Source of the DNA: Drosophila persimilis
Taxonomy: Eukaryota > Arthropoda > Insecta > Diptera > Drosophilidae
Direction of reading: 5' to 3'
Length of the DNA stretch: 64,000 nucleotides
NCBI RefSeq assembly: GCF_003286085.1
Contig: NW_020825340.1
Location: forward strand, 620,001-684,000
Numbering within the stretch: the stretch's first letter is position 1; each line of letters begins with the position of its first letter. The notes under the pieces were generated by a model. That model did not search any database and had not been told where the DNA came from. It saw nothing but the letters and a program-made list of their open reading frames with translations. Shown here in pieces: positions 58,304-64,000 of this stretch. The position numbers and the translations under genes were made by a program.

Positions 58304-61221
58304 TCAGTCGCACTCCGGCCCCTCCGAGAAATGGCCGCGCACATCGAGAGCCGAGGCCAGCTGAAAGACAATGTGCGATAGCGATGGATGCTCCAGAAGC
58401 TCGCTTGCTGGCAGCTGGGGCTCGCAGCGCGGCCGCATGTGGCGACCACGGAACCCACGATGCAAACGCAGCACCACATCACAGAAGACGAAACGTAAGA
58501 TGAGTGTGCGCAGAAAGTCGTCGCCAAAGAACTGAACATACGATGAGTCTATCCGGCAAATGAAAGTCGAATGAGATTTGATCGTTCTTTGAAGGGTATG
58601 TATATCAAATATGCTCCTTACCTATACAGCCTATGCCCTGTTCGATCTCATCCATGCGGCAACGCGTGACCAGGCGCGAGGCCTCCGTTATGAAGCGATC
58701 CACATAGGTCTGGCAGCGTTCCCAATGATGGATGGGCACATCGCCCACATTGCAAATGTAGCAGAGGGCCGTGAGCGGGGAGTGCAGGAACAACGTAAAC
58801 AGCGATCCATGATGCTGGACATCGGCTGAAAGAGATCCAAGAATAATCAGTGATTCCTCATCCTCAAGGGTATCCGGGGCACGGACTTACCTTGAAATGC
58901 GGATGGTACATCTTGCGGTGACATGAGTACGACCAGCGGCTGGCCAAAGTAGCGGGGTATGTGCTGAAAGACGAACGAGTTGTCCGAGTCGATGACAATG
59001 AACATGGGCCGGCGTGTGAATGGATAGAGATCACCCGGATATAGGCAGTGGTTCTCCTTGTACGATTTCCCGCGACACGACAGTCCCCCGCCATCGACAC
59101 TGTCCCGCTTGGCGCAGGTGGCGACGCCACCCAGCTCATACCCAACTGGAAAATAAAGATATCGTGATGGTTCGGACGCTTGGACTGTTTACCATACTCC
59201 TTAGAGATACTTACAGTCTTCGGGATGTTTTGTGGTGGAGAAACAGCCGTCCGCGGACATGTACAAGAGTAAGGCGCCACCCAGTGGCAGTTCCCTAACG
59301 CCGCTGGCGAGGAAGACCATCAGCTGGCTAATCGAAGGCTTATAAAGTAGATACTTGTGAGGATTGTCTCGAAAATGACGGCCATTCTCCTGGTAACCCT
59401 TGGATCCTGGCACACCGTAGGGTGGAATGCGACTGGCCGCAGGACTGGCATCGTGTCCGTGCAGGCCATGCGCCATGCTCAGCGGATTCGTTGCCGATTC
59501 CGTTGGCTCTCGCTCCAGCGTCTGCAGCATCCGGAACATGTCCATGGTCAGTTCCGAGAACTTGGCCTGCTCACAGGCAGAGCCCACGATCAGGATCTCC
59601 TGCAGGCTCAGCGTCATGTGCGGCGACCGCTCGCAGGGCGGCGTTGTCAGCGGCGATAACCTAGAACCGGAACCACTACACATAAGTCGTTGTAGTTGTG
59701 CTGGTCCACAAGCGATTGGCGGGGGCCCGTGCTTTCACAGAAGAATTGAGAATGTGGCGCACTAATGAGGTGACAAGGGTACGGAAGGAGAGAAAGTGGG
59801 ACTCGTGTGTGTGTTTGTGTGTGGGTGTGTATTGGGATCGAGGGTGGTCAAACACATGAAATGATAAATTCTTGTGAGTGTCTGAGAGTGGACCATTCCG
59901 AAAAACATATTTCCTGTATCAATATACAGAAAATATGTTTTCGAGTGTGCGAAATCAGGCTATAAAACAGTCATCCTAAAGAAGTGGAGTGGATCTGTTT
60001 TAAGCCGTAGTATTTATTTAGATTGTGTATTGTGTGTGTGTGCGTGTGGTGTGTGTGTAGGTTAGTGGGTGGTGTGGGTGTTAGGTTGGATAGATCATGG
60101 TTAAAGTGCGTGACAAAATGACAAAGGTGAGTGTTTTCTCTGGTGTTTCAAGTCTTCTGTGATAAGCACAACGAAATCAACATAATCAACGGCAACCGAA
60201 CTCAAGCAAAACTTGTATACCTACGCAAACAGAATATAGCGCTACCCAAAGTAGACTCTTATACATATAGATAGATTGATAGATAGATAGATATACTTTT
60301 GGCTACCCCAGAAGCTGTCCAAACTCCTCCTCCGCCGACGAAAGCACGGGCAATTTGTACGCGGTATGGGCACAAATTGTGCCAACGACTCACCTGTGCG
60401 ATAATATGATGGGATTGGAATCGGCATGCAGTACGGCTACGGCTGCCTCGGCCTTGATGAAGCCCTTGATCTCCTCCAAAACCAGCGACCATTCCAAATG
60501 ATCCTCCGGCTCGTAGCTGAGAAAACTTTAGGATAATCAAAGCATCGACACGGAAAGTATATTGCCACTCTTACGTGTTGGTGTACTCCTGTATCTGCTT
60601 CTCCAGTTCGGTGACCAGTTCGCGCACCAGCTTCATCTTCTTGAGCAGCAGACAGACGACAATGAAGCGGGCATAATAGCGCAGCTTTTTCACCATCAGA
60701 TCGGGCCGATCCTCCTTGGCTGCCCGCGAGTAATACGCCCGTCCACGTATTGCCGCATAAAACTGATACGCCTCATTCAGGTAGTTGGTTTCGCTGGTTC
60801 TTAAGCTGCAAGACATAACAGAAATTTGCTGGTTAATTCAAAGCAAAGGAATACTGGTGGGACTACCTACTAATAGTGATAATAGAGCTGGCCAATTTTG
60901 CTTGCTATCTCGCCAATCTGCCAACGCTTCAGTCCGTACTTGGAGTCGAGCACCATGCGGTGTTGCTGCTGGAATTTCCACAATTTTGTATAGACATCGA
61001 AGGTGCGTCCGAAATACGCTTGCCACTGCCGATGACCATATTGCGGCAGATCCCTAAAGAGAGTACATATAGAATATATTTGTAGCATTTTGGATGCAAG
61101 GGATGCCGCAGCATTGCACTCACCTGAGCCCATTGAAGAGCTGCTTGGATTTCTCTAGCAAATGGCAAAACTCCAAGACTAGCTTTCGATCCTGTTCTTC
61201 CGTGGATTCCATTTTCACCAT
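58304..61221 (-). CDS. SCAI: SCAI orthologue (suppressor of cancer cell invasion)
   Basis: Eight exons (61221-61124, 61053-60871, 60805-60575, 60516-60394, 59660-59215, 59145-58891, 58825-58622, 58548-58304) give 594 residues, close to the vertebrate length. Strong family blocks are YGLKRWQIGEIASKIGQLYY, LRTSETNYLNEAYQFYAAIR, VKKLRYYARFIVVCLLLKKM, KFSELTMDMFRMLQTLEREP, NPHKYLLYKPSISQLMVFLA, CLYPGDLYPFTRRPMFIVID and the C-terminal FFGDDFLRTLILRFVFCDVV. In mammals SCAI is a nuclear cofactor that restrains MRTF/SRF transcription and also acts in double-strand break repair; the same in flies is inference. An in-frame stop (TAA) lies ten codons before the first ATG. A second ATG three codons in (61212) is an equally good start. 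The last acceptor (GGATAG) has a weak pyrimidine tract. Confidence 0.94.
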
Positions 61222-61453
61222 GCCGTTCTTCTCAACCTCCACCGCAATGTGTTATGTCTGTGAATCGGTTCTGCTGCAAAAATGCAACCGTTGGGATGAG
61301 TTTTAATCAAAAGTGCAACGAGTTCTCTCAGCCCCACTTGGCATACTAAATGAGCAGAGGCGATAGAGAGATTCTATGGATTCTATGGACAGACTCACTC
61401 AAAAACTATCCCACAAAATAAACAAACTGAATCATGCAATTCCGCTATATGCA

Positions 61454-61524
61454 TCTATCCATCCATCCACCAATCCATCCATCCGTCCATCCATTCATCC
61501 ATCTATCTATCTGTGTATCTATCG
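61454..61524. repeat. ATCC/ATCT tetranucleotide microsatellite
   Basis: Imperfect tandem run of ATCC with ATCT at the right end. Confidence 0.85.
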
Positions 61525-61868
61525 TCCCTCGCAACGTGGCATAGATGACTACCCACTTGAGATTCATTCAGCCGCTCATTCAACCATTGTTGACGTGGAT
61601 AATGATAATGATGATGATGCTGTCAATGATGCTTTGCATGCAATGAAATGAAATGCCTATGCGGCTTTTTTTCCTCCAACACCAACACCAACACCAAACC
61701 CCCCCCTCCCCACCACCAAACCAATGCACATTAAATTTTTAATTTTTATGTGCCATAAATCAGGCATCAAAAACCGCAATATATCGTATTTGATTTGGTG
61801 TTTTTGTCTAAACCGAAAGACAAACGGCAAATGGTTACGATTTAAAGGCATAAATGTTTTAATGCACG

Positions 61869-61917
61869 AGTACTCTTACTCTTACAATTACTCTTACTCG
61901 TACTCGTACTCGTACTA
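61869..61917. repeat. TACTCK hexanucleotide microsatellite
   Basis: Tandem TACTCT and TACTCG units. Confidence 0.8.
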
Positions 61918-64000
61918 TTTCCGTTTACCGGGTTCATGGATTCATGAATGACCGGCACGATACGATACGACACCAATACGAATTCAATTAAAATTTCAAT
62001 TTGGTAAAAACAATTACGATGCCTTTTAAGTGCACACGAACAGATGGATGAGATGGGATGGAAGCGGATGAAGATGAAATGGGATGAGACAATCGTTATT
62101 CTGGCGGTGAGGAAGTGGGGAACTGCCAGCTATGCATCAAAAGCTCAATTAATAACGCCCGACCAGGCGACCAAGCGACCAGGCGAAATTGTTTGAACAA
62201 AAAACACAAGAGGGAAAGCGCCCGACGACCCCTGAACCCGAACCCGAACCCGTACCAGAACCAGAACCAGGAAAATGTCGAACAGAGCAAAAGAAGAGTG
62301 GAACTGAGCAAATGCACAAAAGGGTCGGCAGTGCAAATGGCGCCGCAGCGGCCACATTGATTTGGCTTTGGCCAAAACTAGGTCGCCCCATGGAGCACAC
62401 AAAAACTTTCAATATGAGCTCATCAGCCAACAGCCAACAGCCAGCAGCCAGAATCCAGTAGCCCGAAATGGGAACTGAAGATGGCCAGGAGATTTGGCTG
62501 GAGATGGGGCTAAATATGGGCCAGGAGATGGGGCTAGAGATGATGTAAATGTAGTTTAGTTTTTGTGTGTTTGTTCCGGCAGGCAGGCAGTCAGTCAGGG
62601 ACAAAGGAAGCTGCGTCAACTATGCGTCACCTCTGTGCGGGGTCGACCAACAAGTCAATTGGGCGACAGGCGACAAGGCCGCTCTAATGTGGGCACACGC
62701 TGATATTTATGGCGCCCTAATCAAATTAAGTTTTCATTTAGCGCATTAAAGTGACATAATATGAAAATTACGCATACGCAACGTTAACAAACAAGACAAG
62801 AGTGAAGTAGAGAGCAGGAGAGTACAGTGGAGTAGAGCAGACACAATCAAACAGGGCTGACAGACGGGGCCAGCCGCAAGCCCACTCACTCACTGAATGA
62901 CAGACCTCGCGCCTTATGCCACTGCCACTGCCACAGGCGGATGCTCCTGCTGCCCTGCTCTCCTGCTTCTGTTGCTGCTGACTTCATCATTGTCATCATC
63001 ATCTTCATCATCGTCAGCAGAATTTAACCAACATCATCAGCATGTCAACATGTGGAAACCGGAAATGAAGAAACACAAATACTAAGCAAAGTCGTTGCCA
63101 CTGCGATGTTGCTCATTAACACCCCTGCCTCCGCTGCCCGATCCTGCGCTCTCTCCTCCCTCTCTCTCTCTCTCTCTGTCTCTGTCTCTGTCTTCTAAGC
63201 ACACATTTACAGTTAGTGAACGGTAACGCTGTTCACTGTCGCACAGCCAGCAAATGTGTCGAAGACCATTTGGTGGGGCATTAGAAAAAATACTCGGAAA
63301 TATTCATTTGGAGATTCAAGTAAAAAATGGTTAGGCATATTCCTGATGCGAAAATGCACACCATGGACACTTTTGTCGCCTGTTCAGTCAGTCAGCAGTT
63401 AACGTGGCAAAGTTTTTTCTCCTTTTTAGCGCTCTCTCCTGCTGCTACTGGTGCTGGTGCTACCGCCCCTGTTGTACTTTTTGTTGCGTGTGCCTTGTTG
63501 CCTGTGTGACAATATGTGCAACAACAGCAACAGCTACGAGAGCGAGTACAACTGTTGGGGAAAATCCCAATCCCAGTCAAACAAAGCATGCAGCAACAAA
63601 AACAAAAACAACAAAAAAATAAAAGGAACGGAGTATGCAACGCACTTTTGGCGCCAGACGGAGGGGAAAGACTGGCAGAATGGGGAGCGGGATAGCCGCC
63701 TTTTGACTGACGGCCAGGCGTAGGTCCTTCCATCTATTTGAGCGAGTGTGTGCGTGCATGCTTGTGTGTGTGTTTGGGTTTTTCAATGCCCGCCAGCACT
63801 CCTGAAGCAACAATACCAACAACTATTCGCTGCTACTTCGCGCTCTCTCTCTGTGCTGCACATTTTTTTGCCCGTTGCTTTTTTTAGTACACCCTTGAAG
63901 GGAGAGGGTATGGCTTTCACTCGATGGTTACAATGCAGAGAGGAAAGAATTCTCGATCCTTTATGGATGTATGTAGTACTACATACATATGTATCTATGT

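Larger units (their letters stand above)
61222..64000. other. Intergenic region upstream of SCAI
   Basis: No gene is supported. The SCAI promoter should lie in the first few hundred bases. The rest is microsatellites and low-complexity DNA (ATCC, TACTCG, CCCGAA, TCATCA and CT runs). From about 63880 to the end the sequence has the look of a dispersed repeat (CACCCTTGAAGGGAGAGGGT and following), cut by the window edge. Confidence 0.5.

Noticed and set aside
63392..63733. ORFs of 90-113 codons with Cys/Phe-rich sequences
   Set aside because: Low-complexity CAACAGCAACAG and CTGCTACTG DNA; no gene signals.

Overview
This is a eukaryotic, insect window. It shows short GT-AG introns, TATA/initiator promoters, AATAAA polyadenylation signals, and six-part synteny characteristic of Drosophila polytene interval 65A (Muller element D): Lcp65A-type cuticle genes, an l(3)mbn-like gene, Ets65A, a p24 gene, an aldose 1-epimerase, a serine protease and SCAI. 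The species is a Drosophila other than D. melanogaster. An obscura-group species is my guess and is not proven by the sequence.

Region by region: 1-8.6 kb holds six small RR-1 cuticle protein genes, all on the + strand, each with a single short intron. Four of them form two near-identical pairs, in the unusual order B-C-D-E-F where B=F and C=E. Remnants of a Jockey-like non-LTR retrotransposon and other dispersed repeats lie between and after them (2.9-4.0 kb, 7.4-10.1 kb). 12.1-17.0 kb is a six-exon secreted-protein gene with a cuticle-type segment at each end (l(3)mbn-like). Its fifth intron carries a ~320 bp tandem repeat. 18.5-44.4 kb is Ets65A on the - strand, a FLI/ERG-like ETS transcription factor. 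It has a 511-codon long form, a 257-codon form from an internal promoter, and an intriguing open frame that continues past its stop codon. The large introns are mostly microsatellites and low-complexity DNA, with a strong foldback element at 40.1 kb. 44.4-51.5 kb has no gene I can support, but contains dispersed repeats and a 90-codon orphan open segment at 46.0-46.3 kb.

51.6-61.2 kb is gene-dense. It holds a p24 cargo receptor (-), a promoter region with DRE and Ohler-6 motifs shared with an aldose 1-epimerase (+), a TATA-driven secreted serine protease (+), an AT-rich 2.4 kb stretch, and an eight-exon SCAI orthologue (-). 61.2-64.0 kb is intergenic with microsatellites.

Functionally, the left part is exoskeleton (chitin-binding cuticle proteins expressed from tissue-specific TATA promoters). 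The centre is a developmental transcription factor with large regulatory introns. The right part consists mainly of housekeeping or secretory genes. Exon junctions were worked out by hand from splice sites and reading frame. Every multi-exon CDS reported adds up to a whole number of codons.
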